DNA of 64,000 bases, from contig NZ_AUBX01000009.1 of assembly GCF_000429465.1 (NCBI RefSeq), positions 620,001-684,000 on the forward strand, written 5' to 3'. Positions 52,301 to 59,788 of this stretch are shown here, piece by piece. Made by a program: the position numbers and the translations under genes. Position 1 is the stretch's first letter. Each line of letters opens with the position of its first letter. Source of the DNA: Algoriphagus vanfongensis DSM 17529. Its GTDB lineage: Bacteria > Bacteroidota > Bacteroidia > Cytophagales > Cyclobacteriaceae. Under the pieces are notes generated by a model that saw nothing but the letters and a program-made list of their open reading frames with translations, made no database searches and was not told where the DNA came from.

Positions 52301-52791
52301 ACATCATAAATCCAACAATTGATAAGTTTAACTGAATTCCCATTTACGGTAATTCCATTTTCATAAGGTACAGCTTCTCCCAAATCCTCCCTTTTATGGA
52401 CCGTTGACGAAGTAATATGAATCCCTATCAACCACACATAGTCACCATTTATAGTGATAGCAGTTCCGTCAGTTCGATTAAAACTTGGGTCAATCCATGC
52501 CTCTCCTTCATTCAATGGTAAAATGTAAATAGGACGATCAGGGGATCCACTAATCTGCACCTCAAAATTCCCCTTATAATGTCCATCCAGTAAGAATAAA
52601 CTATCGCCAGGAACCAGAGGGGATTGACTGGATAATGCTTTTGTTAGGCTGAGAGGATTCTGCTGATCCAAACCAGAATTTGAGTCTAGGCCGTTGGGCG
52701 AAGCGAATCTTACTCCAGCCAAACTTACATTCCCAATTATTCCAAATAAGAAAATACAAGCGTATGTAAAAATTTTGTTAGGAGCATTCAT
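49318..52791 (-). CDS. T9SS-secreted multidomain protein: beta-helix, tandem Ig-like repeats, sorting domain (1157 aa)
   Basis: A signal peptide (about 1-25) leads into a right-handed parallel beta-helix (about 28-400) with pectate-lyase-type strands (GITVNGNSVKLINCWIY, GMYIQHDDADRPKILQNNVIF). A linking domain follows (about 410-515). Two tandem units of about 235 aa each then occupy 518-758 and 759-992; each has a beta segment, then PEMF..DNCGI..C and an Ig-like segment ending in a GCI-ES motif. A further Ig/PKD-like segment lies at about 995-1060, and the C-terminus (1070-1157) is a T9SS type-A sorting domain: LIIYPNPSQAEL, FDLNGRDV, LANGTYTV and a final basic strand. The protein is thus probably exported through T9SS and attached to, or released from, the cell surface. 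The substrate of the beta-helix is unknown. It is the second gene after the DUF1573 protein. Confidence 0.88.
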   Translation of the reverse strand: MNAPNKIFTYACIFLFGIIGNVSLAGVRFASPNGLDSNSGLDQQNPLSLTKALSSQSPLVPGDSLFLLDGHYKGNFEVQISGSPDRPIYILPLNEGEAWIDPSFNRTDGTAITINGDYVWLIGIHITSSTVHKREDLGEAVPYENGITVNGNSVKLINCWIYDVAGGGLQLWRPSLDLEVYGCIIFNNGTQAALRGTGHGMYIQHDDADRPKILQNNVIFQNASQGINIYTTNPQNGGIISLDNTSFNTGVIANFNPFLFRPPHNFTIGSANNFSYAMSVSGNIFYSDLQGGRLNETQVSNVSLGRTFQPNDNFEFTENFLYGGRNMVEIQPLNRFEFTKNIFYNLHGNFIHFLTDPALIEEANWDENFYFQNIENISTFSGFSFDEWKANSGYDKNSHLKFTIPTEPKVWIRQNKYDGKRFYVTIANPSKSSSVKVDFSSFGISEGTVFQIQDFQNPFDAEYKVNGELKNQLIDFPMNHQVSLAPKGNMPHEPVHTDESFGVFQVTFQDFQEKPIFRDQIALYLNEEGKIQATLKDFLENDPAENWNAEYSMGPLFTCEQLGENEVLVTISDTNGTSWKQDLLVEVKDSIFPIVDIKTTELEFDIVQGSLNIEPEMFINSISDNCGIQSVSLSRTLFTCEDLSSLPEVVLTVKDFAGNEVSKNIELKLTIIESKKVSLQANKPLYEGGTSELILGEELDFEVLAWYRNGSLLEGIKGKAIEVEKAGVYYAQLRLSSGCIVESERLQLALSEVPFPPTVEKIELVLNDDGQALLAIEDLFTSWPPSEELEITTSDLTFNCEKRGDNWVEIRIESKEGKVWEESVKVLVLDTQKPQISPKNQTLTFDPSKGEITLNPEMFVENVTDNCGIKSLTINKTKIGCEDFKEEIKIGIRAEDFSGNVTEMSAFLFLTKEVSSPVILTGEDFFCEGEASELSLNSDAAFEVVRWRKNGVEIPNQTGNSLTIEEAGIYHAVIRYQDGCIWESNDLEVKKVVSPSGEIHVDGNRLRAPEGDFTYQWYRNGEILTEATERELEVHQMGSFSVIVTNSAGCATELNPVDLTISGLPGGQQIEAEALIIYPNPSQAELILEPQGDLAFAENSWRIFDLNGRDVSASAILLYQSDQQIRLDVSTLANGTYTVWIDSQAQKIFLGRFIKLD
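49816..51240 (-). repeat. Two tandem ~235-aa repeat units inside the T9SS cargo gene
   Basis: Residues 518-758 (51240-50518) and 759-992 (50517-49816) share the same order of motifs: LYLNEEGK/LVLNDDGQ, FTCEQL/FNCEKR, EPEMFINSISDNCGI/NPEMFVENVTDNCGI, AWYRNGSLL/RWRKNGVEI and GCIVES/GCIWES. They are clearly homologous but diverged. Confidence 0.8.
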
Positions 52792-52829
52792 TAGAAAGCA
52801 AATTGCTTCAATAAATATACTTTCAACAA

Positions 52830-53921
52830 CTATTCAATCCTACTCTTGAGTACTAACAACTGAACAGGATTCAAAGGATCATTGCTGAACACATAAATAT
52901 TGCGCTGATCAATCCCTTGCCGCCCTTTTGGATCAAAAATAATCTGCAGTTCTACAGACTCTCCAGGACTAAGTTCATCCTTCGGCATTGTCATAGTCAG
53001 GCAGTCACAGTTGCCCTGAATCTTCCTGATTTCAAGTTTTGTCTGGCCTTTATTCGTCAAAGTAACCGATTCATTTTGAACTGAATTTTTGGAAATGGTC
53101 TTTAGATCCAGCTCTTTGGGTGATATCGTCAGATTGGGCACCACTCCTAAATCTTCCTTGGAAAAAGCAGGATAAAACTCAAATACATTAGCCAAAACAT
53201 CCATCTGTACAATCAGTGAATCTGTCAAAGACACCGAAACAGGATCTTCGAAAAAGCCCAAATCATCTTTCATTTCACCAGAATAAATCACTTGAATCAA
53301 CCCTCTGGAGTCTTGAGTGACACTATCCTCCAGCAGCGCAAATTGAAGGTGTTCTGGCCCAAAATACTTCAGGCTATCCTTGAAAATAGTCTCATCAGAA
53401 AAATTGAAAAACTCAACATTCTTTATCTTGGGTTCATTGGTAAACACCTCCCCCATATTTACTTTCTCTTGTCTAAAACCCACTCCTCTTTGCTGAAAAG
53501 GATACTCGATCATAGGATCTTGGGGAAAAGGAATGGCATTGCCTTCCAAAAACAAGGTATCCTGAGTTCCCATCAAATTTCCTTTGACCACGATCATTCT
53601 TGAAAATGGCCCTGCCCCTGTACTCGGGTTGAAGGAAATTTGAAGAGTCCCTTCTTCTCCGACACGCAAGGTATCTTCTGAATAAGCCACTGTGGTACAG
53701 CCACAGTCCGTCCACACACGCTCGATCCAAAAAAGAGAATCCTGAGTGTGAGTAAATTTGAATTCAGCAAGCTGATTCCCATCCTCTTCTAGCAAAGTCC
53801 CTAAGTCAATTTTGTTAACTTCCCAGATCAGTTTGGGAGTGACAGGCTCCTGAGAGAGACAGACTTGCGTACAAAGCAATAGAAAAAAGAAAGAAAAGGA
53901 AGCGATTCGAATTGGGTTCAT
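52830..53921 (-). CDS. Secreted DUF1573-domain protein
   Basis: 363 aa with a signal peptide (to about Ser23). Two DUF1573-type immunoglobulin-like domains are marked by cysteine motifs: VWTDCGCTTVAY (Cys73, Cys75) and IQGNCDCLTMTMP (around residue 315), each preceded by a strand starting with E-F-K-F or V-T-L-T and followed by SPGESVELQIIFDPKG. The domain is common in Bacteroidota secreted proteins, with no known enzyme activity. The gene lies 38 bp upstream of the T9SS cargo gene on the same strand and is likely the first gene of that operon, so the two may act together at the cell surface. Confidence 0.88.
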   Translation of the reverse strand: MNPIRIASFSFFFLLLCTQVCLSQEPVTPKLIWEVNKIDLGTLLEEDGNQLAEFKFTHTQDSLFWIERVWTDCGCTTVAYSEDTLRVGEEGTLQISFNPSTGAGPFSRMIVVKGNLMGTQDTLFLEGNAIPFPQDPMIEYPFQQRGVGFRQEKVNMGEVFTNEPKIKNVEFFNFSDETIFKDSLKYFGPEHLQFALLEDSVTQDSRGLIQVIYSGEMKDDLGFFEDPVSVSLTDSLIVQMDVLANVFEFYPAFSKEDLGVVPNLTISPKELDLKTISKNSVQNESVTLTNKGQTKLEIRKIQGNCDCLTMTMPKDELSPGESVELQIIFDPKGRQGIDQRNIYVFSNDPLNPVQLLVLKSRIE

Positions 53922-53991
53922 GCCTGCAAATAACGTATAAATCCAAACGAATTATAGGCTGATTTACTTATTTTGCGCCAAAATTAGACCA

Positions 53992-54966
53992 ATGGCACGA
54001 GTACTGACAGGCATTCAAAGTAGCGGAAGACCTCACATGGGCAATATCCTGGGAGCCATTATCCCGGCGATCCAGTTGGCCAAAGACAATCAAGAGGAAT
54101 CTTTCATTTTCATCGCAGATTTTCACTCTTTGACCAGTTCCAAAGATGCAGAACTGAGAAAAGAAAATACCCTAGCGGTAGCTGCTGCATGGCTTGCATT
54201 TGGACTAGATATTGAGAAAACTGTCTTTTTTAGACAATCCAGAAGACCGGAAGTAGCTGAGCTAAATTGGTATCTCAACTGCTTCACTCCATTTCCTATG
54301 CTGGCAAATGCACATAGTTTCAAGGATAAATCTGAAAAACTAGCGGATGTCAATGCCGGCCTTTTCACTTATCCAGTACTGATGGCATCTGATATTTTGC
54401 TGTATTCTGCAGATTTGGTTCCCGTGGGCAAAGATCAAATGCAGCATCTGGAAATGACCCGGGATATCGCATCTACTTTCAACAGAATCATGGAAGAGGA
54501 TATTTTGACGATTCCAGAAGCTAGAATATCGGAGTCCGTTAAGACTATTCCAGGCACAGACGGGCAAAAAATGTCCAAGTCTTACAATAACTACATTGAC
54601 ATCTTCCTACCAGAAAAACAACTCAAAAAGAACGTCAATACCATAGTCACCGACAGTACTCCACTGGAGGAACCCAAAGATCCAGATACCTGTAATGTCT
54701 TCAAATTATACAGCCTTTTGGCAAGTGAAGAGCAGATTCAGGGCATGAGAGCCAAATACCTTGGTGGAAATTACGGCTACGGACATGCCAAAAAGGAGTT
54801 TATGGAATTGATTCTGGAAAAATTTTCTGAAGAGCGTAAAGCATTCGACTATTACATGTCTCATCCCGAAGAAATCGAGAAAAAACTAGCTGAAGGAGAA
54901 GAGAAAGCCAAATCCATCGCTGAGCAAATGCTTCAGAGAGTCAGGGAAAAACTTGGATTTAGATAA
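53992..54966 (+). CDS. trpS: Tryptophanyl-tRNA synthetase
   Basis: 324 aa. The HIGH-type motif is GRPHMGN (12-18, with HMGN at 15-18), and KMSKS is exact at 193-197 (GQKMSKSYNN). ADFHSLT and LLYSADLVPVGKDQMQHLEMTRDIA are trpS-specific. It charges tRNA-Trp and is full length. It stands alone, followed by a near-perfect terminator. It is divergent from the DUF1573 gene over about 70 bp. Confidence 0.97.
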   Translation: MARVLTGIQSSGRPHMGNILGAIIPAIQLAKDNQEESFIFIADFHSLTSSKDAELRKENTLAVAAAWLAFGLDIEKTVFFRQSRRPEVAELNWYLNCFTPFPMLANAHSFKDKSEKLADVNAGLFTYPVLMASDILLYSADLVPVGKDQMQHLEMTRDIASTFNRIMEEDILTIPEARISESVKTIPGTDGQKMSKSYNNYIDIFLPEKQLKKNVNTIVTDSTPLEEPKDPDTCNVFKLYSLLASEEQIQGMRAKYLGGNYGYGHAKKEFMELILEKFSEERKAFDYYMSHPEEIEKKLAEGEEKAKSIAEQMLQRVREKLGFR

Positions 54967-54967
54967 T

Positions 54968-55004
54968 AAAAAAGCCCGAATTTGATCAAATTCGGGCTTT
55001 TTTA
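54968..55004. terminator. Terminator between trpS and the acidic hypothetical protein
   Basis: AAAAAAGCCCGAATTT (54968-54983) pairs perfectly with AAATTCGGGCTTTTTT (54988-55003) around GATC; it can work in both directions for these convergent genes. Confidence 0.92.
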
Positions 55005-55016
55005 TGCTTACAGTAT

Positions 55017-55439
55017 TTATCTGCTTCTCCAGACATCTTTGAGCTGACGACCATTGATCAGCATCACGATTCGGGCAGGATTTGGGATCAAAACAAGTCT
55101 CACATCCTGTCTATCAAATTGATCTGACTCGATCGGAACTCCCTCTTGACCACCTACTTCATAGCTAATCACTCCATTGGCATCTGGTAGCATCGGCTTG
55201 TATTTATTGGCGATATAGGCTGTGGGAAGCAAAATATCTGTATCTGATTTCAAGACAGAATAGATTTTCTCCAATTCCTTCTCGATCACATCTTCATAAT
55301 CTTCATTGAAATCATCCTCCAAATCATGAATGGCTTCCTCTAAATCATCATAGGTTTCATCACTATAATCCATAGCGGCCAGTTGATTTCTCTTTTCTAC
55401 AATTTCGGTTAGCTCCTTATCCAGCTTGTCCCAATTCAT
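55017..55439 (-). CDS. Acidic hypothetical protein, 140 aa
   Basis: No signal peptide or membrane span. Residues 20-62 are strongly acidic and helical (MDYSDETYDDLEEAIHDLED, NEDYEDVIEKELEKIYSVLK), while 66-140 look beta-rich (ILLPTAYIANKYKPMLPD, DVRLVLIPNPARIVMLINGR). I do not recognise a family; the pattern suggests a small protein-binding factor. It converges with trpS across a strong terminator and is divergent from the SDR gene over 281 bp. Confidence 0.65.
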   Translation of the reverse strand: MNWDKLDKELTEIVEKRNQLAAMDYSDETYDDLEEAIHDLEDDFNEDYEDVIEKELEKIYSVLKSDTDILLPTAYIANKYKPMLPDANGVISYEVGGQEGVPIESDQFDRQDVRLVLIPNPARIVMLINGRQLKDVWRSR

Positions 55440-55692
55440 TGTTTTCTTTTTTTTGGTTTGTATTTAAGGATACAAAGATCGTTAATCCCTTTTTTTATCC
55501 AGAATGATTTGGAATAAAATCAATCCAAATTTTGAACTTTTAAGGTGGAGAAGGTCAGGTATTGATATAAATCAAGCTTCAAAGCCGCTTATACACAGGA
55601 AAAAGTAGTTAAAATATTCCTTCCTTATTTTTTCACAAAAAGCTTCTTTTTCTTGCTTTCTGAAGTATCGCCTAGCTTTATTTTTCCATATA

Positions 55693-55708
55693 TTGATTGG
55701 CCAATCAA
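55693..55708. promoter_or_regulatory. Perfect 16-bp palindrome before the SDR gene
   Basis: TTGATTGGCCAATCAA is a perfect inverted repeat centred at 55700/55701, ending 12 bp before the SDR ATG. Its size and position are typical of a repressor operator (for example TetR-family dimers), but the protein that might bind it is unknown. Confidence 0.45.
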
Positions 55709-55720
55709 ATCACCACTCGC

Positions 55721-56488
55721 ATGGATTTATATTCACTTTTTTCACTAGAAAATAAAGTCGCACTGATCACAGGCGCATCCAAAGGAATCGGTTTTGCCTG
55801 TGCTGAGATTTTTGCAGCAGCCGGTGCCAAAGTGGTGATTGCATCGCGCAAACAGGATTCTCTAGACGAAAGGGCAAATTATCTCAAATCAAAAGGCTAC
55901 GAAGCCACTGGGATAGCCTGCAATGTTGGGAATATGGATGAGCTCCCGGAACTAGTAGAGAAGACAGTCGAAAAATACGGGCAGATAGACATCTTGGTCA
56001 ACAACGCAGCATCCAGTCCTGTATTCGGACCCGTTCATGAGACAAGTTTAGAAGCCTTTGACAAGATCATGGAAGTCAATGTCAAAGCTCCTTTTGAGTT
56101 AAGTAGGCTGTGTTTTCCGCATTTGAGAAAATCCTCTGATGCATCTGTCATCAATATCAGCAGCATTGGGGCATTTTCGCCAGATCCTGGACTAGGAATC
56201 TATTCGGTCAGTAAAGCAGCCCTAAATTCACTGACAAAGGTGTATGCAAAAGAATGGAGTGAAGCCAAAATCCGGGTCAATGCCATCAGCCCAGGCTTGA
56301 TACAGACTAAGTTTTCGGAACCGCTCTGGTCTAATGAGAAAATCATGGACTTTGTGATCAAGCAACTCTCTATTAAGAGACTCGGCACCCCCGAAGAAAT
56401 CGGTGCTTTGGCATTGTTTCTAGCTTCTCCAGCCTCTTCATACACCACCGGAGCTGTATTTACCTCGGATGGAGGCTATACGATTTAG
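55721..56488 (+). CDS. Short-chain dehydrogenase/reductase
   Basis: 255 aa from the ATG at 55721; a TTG at 55697 lies inside the palindrome and is rejected. NAD(P)-binding TGASKGIG (about 17-24), the NNAAS motif, the catalytic Ser in NISSIGAF, and YSVSKAA (Tyr-x-x-x-Lys) give the classical SDR active site; the C-terminal FTSDGGYTI is typical of the FabG/glucose-dehydrogenase-type subgroup. The substrate is unknown. Its last 4 bp overlap the stop region of the convergent trmB gene, and a perfect palindrome precedes the start. Confidence 0.9.
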   Translation: MDLYSLFSLENKVALITGASKGIGFACAEIFAAAGAKVVIASRKQDSLDERANYLKSKGYEATGIACNVGNMDELPELVEKTVEKYGQIDILVNNAASSPVFGPVHETSLEAFDKIMEVNVKAPFELSRLCFPHLRKSSDASVINISSIGAFSPDPGLGIYSVSKAALNSLTKVYAKEWSEAKIRVNAISPGLIQTKFSEPLWSNEKIMDFVIKQLSIKRLGTPEEIGALALFLASPASSYTTGAVFTSDGGYTI

Positions 56489-57147
56489 GACTTGAATCTG
56501 ATTTTGAGATATTTGATCTTCTCCCCTTTTTCGGAAAACATCTTTTCGTATCTCGTCTGAATTCCAAAGTGATCGTCCTTCCATTCACTTTGGTAGAAAT
56601 CATGCGTAAAACCGATCACCTCAATATCACTTCTGGACTGAACCAGCTCCAAGGAGTAATCAAATAATCCCGTATTATCAGTCTTGAAGTGGATGATTCC
56701 CTCCTTTTTCACAAGAGATTTGTACATATCCAAAAACTTGGGAGACGTCAATCTCCTCTTTTCATCTCCATCCCTTGGAAAAGGATCCGGAAAAGTAATC
56801 CAAAGTTCTGAGATTTCTTCAGGTGCAATAAATTGATCCAACTGTTGAATTTGGGTTCGAAGAAAGGCCACATTTTCGATTCCTTCAGCAGTAGCCGTTG
56901 AGCTTCCCTTCCAAATCCGACTTCCTTTGATATCTACTCCGATAAAATTCTGATCTGGAAATACCCGGGCAAGACCTACGGTGAACTCTCCTCTACCACA
57001 GGCAAGCTCGACCACGAGAGGTTTGTCATTGTGAAACTGGCTGGAGTTCCAATTCCCTTTGATTGATTCAAAAATGGGTTTTCCAGCCTGCACTACATTG
57101 GGGTTGAGTTCGTTTTCTTTAAAGCGAACCAGTTTTTTTCTACTCAT
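56485..57147 (-). CDS. trmB: tRNA (guanine-N7)-methyltransferase TrmB
   Basis: 220 aa. SAM-binding motif I is LVVELACGRGEF, with the acidic VDIKGSRIWKG of motif II after it, then LWITFPDPFPRDGDEKRRL, the TrmB signature, and HFKTDNTGLFDYSLE. It methylates G46 in the variable loop of tRNA. It is the last gene of the run that starts with the TPR gene beyond the right edge of the window: its start lies 2 bp after the folC stop. The convergent SDR overlaps its end by 4 bp, with no terminator between them. Confidence 0.95.
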   Translation of the reverse strand: MSRKKLVRFKENELNPNVVQAGKPIFESIKGNWNSSQFHNDKPLVVELACGRGEFTVGLARVFPDQNFIGVDIKGSRIWKGSSTATAEGIENVAFLRTQIQQLDQFIAPEEISELWITFPDPFPRDGDEKRRLTSPKFLDMYKSLVKKEGIIHFKTDNTGLFDYSLELVQSRSDIEVIGFTHDFYQSEWKDDHFGIQTRYEKMFSEKGEKIKYLKIRFKS

Positions 57148-57149
57148 GA

Positions 57150-58436
57150 TTACAAATCCTCGATTTCTGCGACCACAAAAGTACTGCCTCCGATAAAAAT
57201 CAGGTCATCTACTGCAGCTTTTTTTCTGGCAAAATCAATGGCTTCATTCACATCAGGAATACAAACCCCCGACAATCCCTGCAATCGGGCTTTTGCAAGC
57301 AGATCTTCAGCTTTCATAGCCCTAGGAATCAATGCTTGACAGAATACGTAGGAGGCATCTTTAGGTAGTAGCTCGAGCACTTGAGTAATATCCTTATCCT
57401 GAACCATCCCGAGTACCATCCACAGCTGCTTGCACTGATAGGTTTCCAATTGGTTTAGAATTTCACGGATTCCAGCTTCATTATGACCTGTGTCACAGAT
57501 CACGAGAGGCTCTGTAGAAAGCACTTGCCATCTTCCTTTCAGCCCAGTAGATGAACTCACCTGGGAAAGTCCTTTTAATATAGCTTCATGAGAGATCGTC
57601 CATCCTGCTTGAATCAGCTGATGAAGTGTCTCCAAGATACCGGGTAGATTGAAGCGTTGGTAATTTCCCAGAAGATCAAACTCTATCTGGAAACTTAGGT
57701 CAGCAGTCGTAGCTTCAAAATATGCCTTTCCTGCCTCTTCCTTTACTTTGGAGACGGCCCATTTTTGATCAGCGAATACTATAGGAGCTGATTTAGCTTC
57801 AGCTACTTTTGAAAAAACTGGATAAGTTTCTTCCTGTGTCTGGCTGATGACCACCGGTACTTTTTCTTTGATAATACCTGCCTTTTCACCAGCTATTGCA
57901 CCCAATGTATCTCCCAAAAACTGAACGTGATCCCATCCAATATTGGTAATCAGAGAAAACTCTGGAGTGAGCACATTGGTACTGTCTAGTCTTCCTCCCA
58001 TCCCCACTTCCACCACAGCAATATCAACTTCTTGCTGCGCAAAATACCAAAAAGCCATTCCAACAGTCATCTCAAAAAAACTGGGTCTGAGACTTTCCAA
58101 TATCCCTTTGTTTTCTTCCACAAACTGCACCACTGATTCCTGGGGAATTTCAGCTCCATCGATTCTAATTCTTTCTGTAAAAGATTTGAGATGTGGAGAA
58201 GTGTACAGTCCGGTCTTATATCCCGCTGCCTGCAATACTGAAGCGATGGAATGAGAAGAACTCCCTTTTCCATTTGTTCCAGCGATATGAACAGACTTAA
58301 AGCTATTTTGAGGATTACCAAGATGTGCACAAAGTGCGATCGTATTGCTCAAATCCTTTTTGAATGCACTGGCTCCTACCCTTTGAAACATAGGAAGAGC
58401 CTCATACAGGTAGTCCAGAGTCTCCTGATAGGTCAT
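57150..58436 (-). CDS. folC: Bifunctional folylpolyglutamate synthase/dihydrofolate synthase FolC
   Basis: 428 aa, Mur-ligase-like. The ATP-binding P-loop GTNGKGSSSHSIAS (about 51-64), the TSPHLKSFTERIRIDG loop, VVEVGMGGRLDSTNVL and ITNIGWDHVQFLGDTLG are the FolC signatures. It adds glutamate to dihydropteroate or to folates. It starts 3 bp after the tonB-like stop codon and ends 2 bp before trmB. The presence of folC in an envelope operon is most likely a matter of co-transcription rather than shared function. Confidence 0.95.
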   Translation of the reverse strand: MTYQETLDYLYEALPMFQRVGASAFKKDLSNTIALCAHLGNPQNSFKSVHIAGTNGKGSSSHSIASVLQAAGYKTGLYTSPHLKSFTERIRIDGAEIPQESVVQFVEENKGILESLRPSFFEMTVGMAFWYFAQQEVDIAVVEVGMGGRLDSTNVLTPEFSLITNIGWDHVQFLGDTLGAIAGEKAGIIKEKVPVVISQTQEETYPVFSKVAEAKSAPIVFADQKWAVSKVKEEAGKAYFEATTADLSFQIEFDLLGNYQRFNLPGILETLHQLIQAGWTISHEAILKGLSQVSSSTGLKGRWQVLSTEPLVICDTGHNEAGIREILNQLETYQCKQLWMVLGMVQDKDITQVLELLPKDASYVFCQALIPRAMKAEDLLAKARLQGLSGVCIPDVNEAIDFARKKAAVDDLIFIGGSTFVVAEIEDL

Positions 58437-58439
58437 GAA

Positions 58440-59396
58440 TTAGTCAACCTTGATGATAAAAGTGATTTTTCCATTGGAGAAATCCGCAACGGCTCCTCCC
58501 TGCTTTTTGAAGGATATCTGATTGACAACTTGACGGTAATAAGCTAGTACATCATTAGAAACATTATATTCCAAAGGAACTGCTTGTACTACACGACCAG
58601 AGTCATCCACAGTGATTTTAAAAACTATACGACCATTGCGGGTAGAAACGCGGTCATTGATATTCGGTCTGGATGCAAAATCCCAACCAGCCAAGTCCAA
58701 GCTATATCCCGAACCAGAATTGGTACCCTGTCCGGATCCTTTCCCCATCAATGCTTTTCCTTCTATTGTTCCTTTGGGATCACCTGCATCTCCTTTTTCA
58801 GTAGAAGATCCTTGAGCACCTCCAGATGAAGCCACAGTTCCTTTTCCTTTGGTACCACCAGCTCCCATCAATGCTTTCTCATTAATCTTAGGCTGCTCAG
58901 GTGCTTTTTGGACGGTTTCCTCAGCTTTGGACTCCGCCGGTGTAGTCACAGACTTGGCAGGTTCGCTTTTGGTTGGTTCTGGCTTTTTAATATTTTCTGT
59001 AGCCTTTTCTTCTCCTTTGATTGGAGAAGGCTTGGTAGTCACAGCCTTGTTGACAGCTGGTTGAGGGTTCGTTTTAGGCTTGGCTGTTTCTGTTTTTGGG
59101 CTTGGCTTTGGAGTGGCATTTTCCACTACTTTTGGAGCCACTTCTCCAGGAGCGGCAGCTTCTACCACAGGAGTTGGAGACTCCGATGGAGGTGTCGGAG
59201 AGCTTACTTCACCCGATCCTGTCGGACTAAATCCCAAATTCAATTCCAACCCAAATGTAGGTAATGGTGGAATGGGCTGCTTCCAAACGACAATAAAATA
59301 GAAGGCGATCAATAAAAGTACATTGACCAATAGGGTGATCACACCGGATTTTTTCCGATTCTGATTTTCTACTTTATCTGCATCCCAAAATTCCAT
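58440..59396 (-). CDS. TonB/TolA-like energy transducer with long low-complexity linker
   Basis: 318 aa from the ATG at 59396 (a longer frame at 59447 overlaps exbD). Residues about 19-38 form one membrane span (VITLLVNVLLLIAFYFIVVW). A periplasmic linker (about 60-225) is rich in Pro, Lys, Thr, Glu and Gly, with repeats such as KALMGAGGTKGKG and KALMGKGSGQGT. The C-terminal domain (about 240-318) has RNGRIVFKITVDDSGRVVQAVP and GKITFIIKVD, the TonB-type C-terminal pattern. TonB proteins use the ExbB/ExbD motor to move energy to outer-membrane partners. It follows exbD by 1 bp. The linker is unusually long and gene order is TolQRA-like. Confidence 0.87.
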   Translation of the reverse strand: MEFWDADKVENQNRKKSGVITLLVNVLLLIAFYFIVVWKQPIPPLPTFGLELNLGFSPTGSGEVSSPTPPSESPTPVVEAAAPGEVAPKVVENATPKPSPKTETAKPKTNPQPAVNKAVTTKPSPIKGEEKATENIKKPEPTKSEPAKSVTTPAESKAEETVQKAPEQPKINEKALMGAGGTKGKGTVASSGGAQGSSTEKGDAGDPKGTIEGKALMGKGSGQGTNSGSGYSLDLAGWDFASRPNINDRVSTRNGRIVFKITVDDSGRVVQAVPLEYNVSNDVLAYYRQVVNQISFKKQGGAVADFSNGKITFIIKVD

Positions 59397-59397
59397 A

Positions 59398-59787
59398 TCA
59401 AAACGGTTTTGTTGCGATGGAAACATTCGCTTCCAATCCGGCAGCAATGCCTCCGATTTCTACCAAATATTCTACAGGAACATCTTTATCAATATGCAAA
59501 ACCACCTGTCCTTTCTTATCCTGAAGCAAAGAAGTCAATTCTGCTTTGATCTGCTCCCGTGATACTACCTTATCATTAACGGCATAGCGTAGGTCTTTGG
59601 TTACCGATACGGTCACTTCTTGCATGGCTATGTCGGATGTTTCGCTCGAAGGCAAGTTGACCGGCAATCCAGAAGGAGTGATAAATGAGGAAGTCAACAT
59701 AAAGAAAATCAACAACAGAAAGATAATATCTGTCATAGATGACATACTGAATGCCGCTTCTACTTTATTTTTTGACTGAAGTCCCAT
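59398..59787 (-). CDS. exbD: ExbD/TolR-family biopolymer transport protein
   Basis: 129 aa. The single N-terminal membrane span contains the proton-relevant Asp in MSSMTDIIFLLLIFFMLTSSF, as in ExbD and TolR, followed by a compact periplasmic domain (EVTVSVTKDLRYAVND, GQVVLHIDKDVPVEYLVE). It pairs with ExbB/TolQ in the proton-driven motor. It lies between ExbB and the TonB-like gene with 1-bp gaps on each side. Whether it is ExbD or TolR cannot be settled by sequence. Confidence 0.93.
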   Translation of the reverse strand: MGLQSKNKVEAAFSMSSMTDIIFLLLIFFMLTSSFITPSGLPVNLPSSETSDIAMQEVTVSVTKDLRYAVNDKVVSREQIKAELTSLLQDKKGQVVLHIDKDVPVEYLVEIGGIAAGLEANVSIATKPF

Positions 59788-59788
59788 G

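Noticed and set aside
58850..59250. Low-complexity DNA in the TonB-like gene as a possible repeat array or plus-strand coding sequence
   Set aside because: The pattern comes from Pro/Thr/Lys/Glu codons of the linker; plus-strand open frames here have no gene-like features and the minus-strand gene is continuous.
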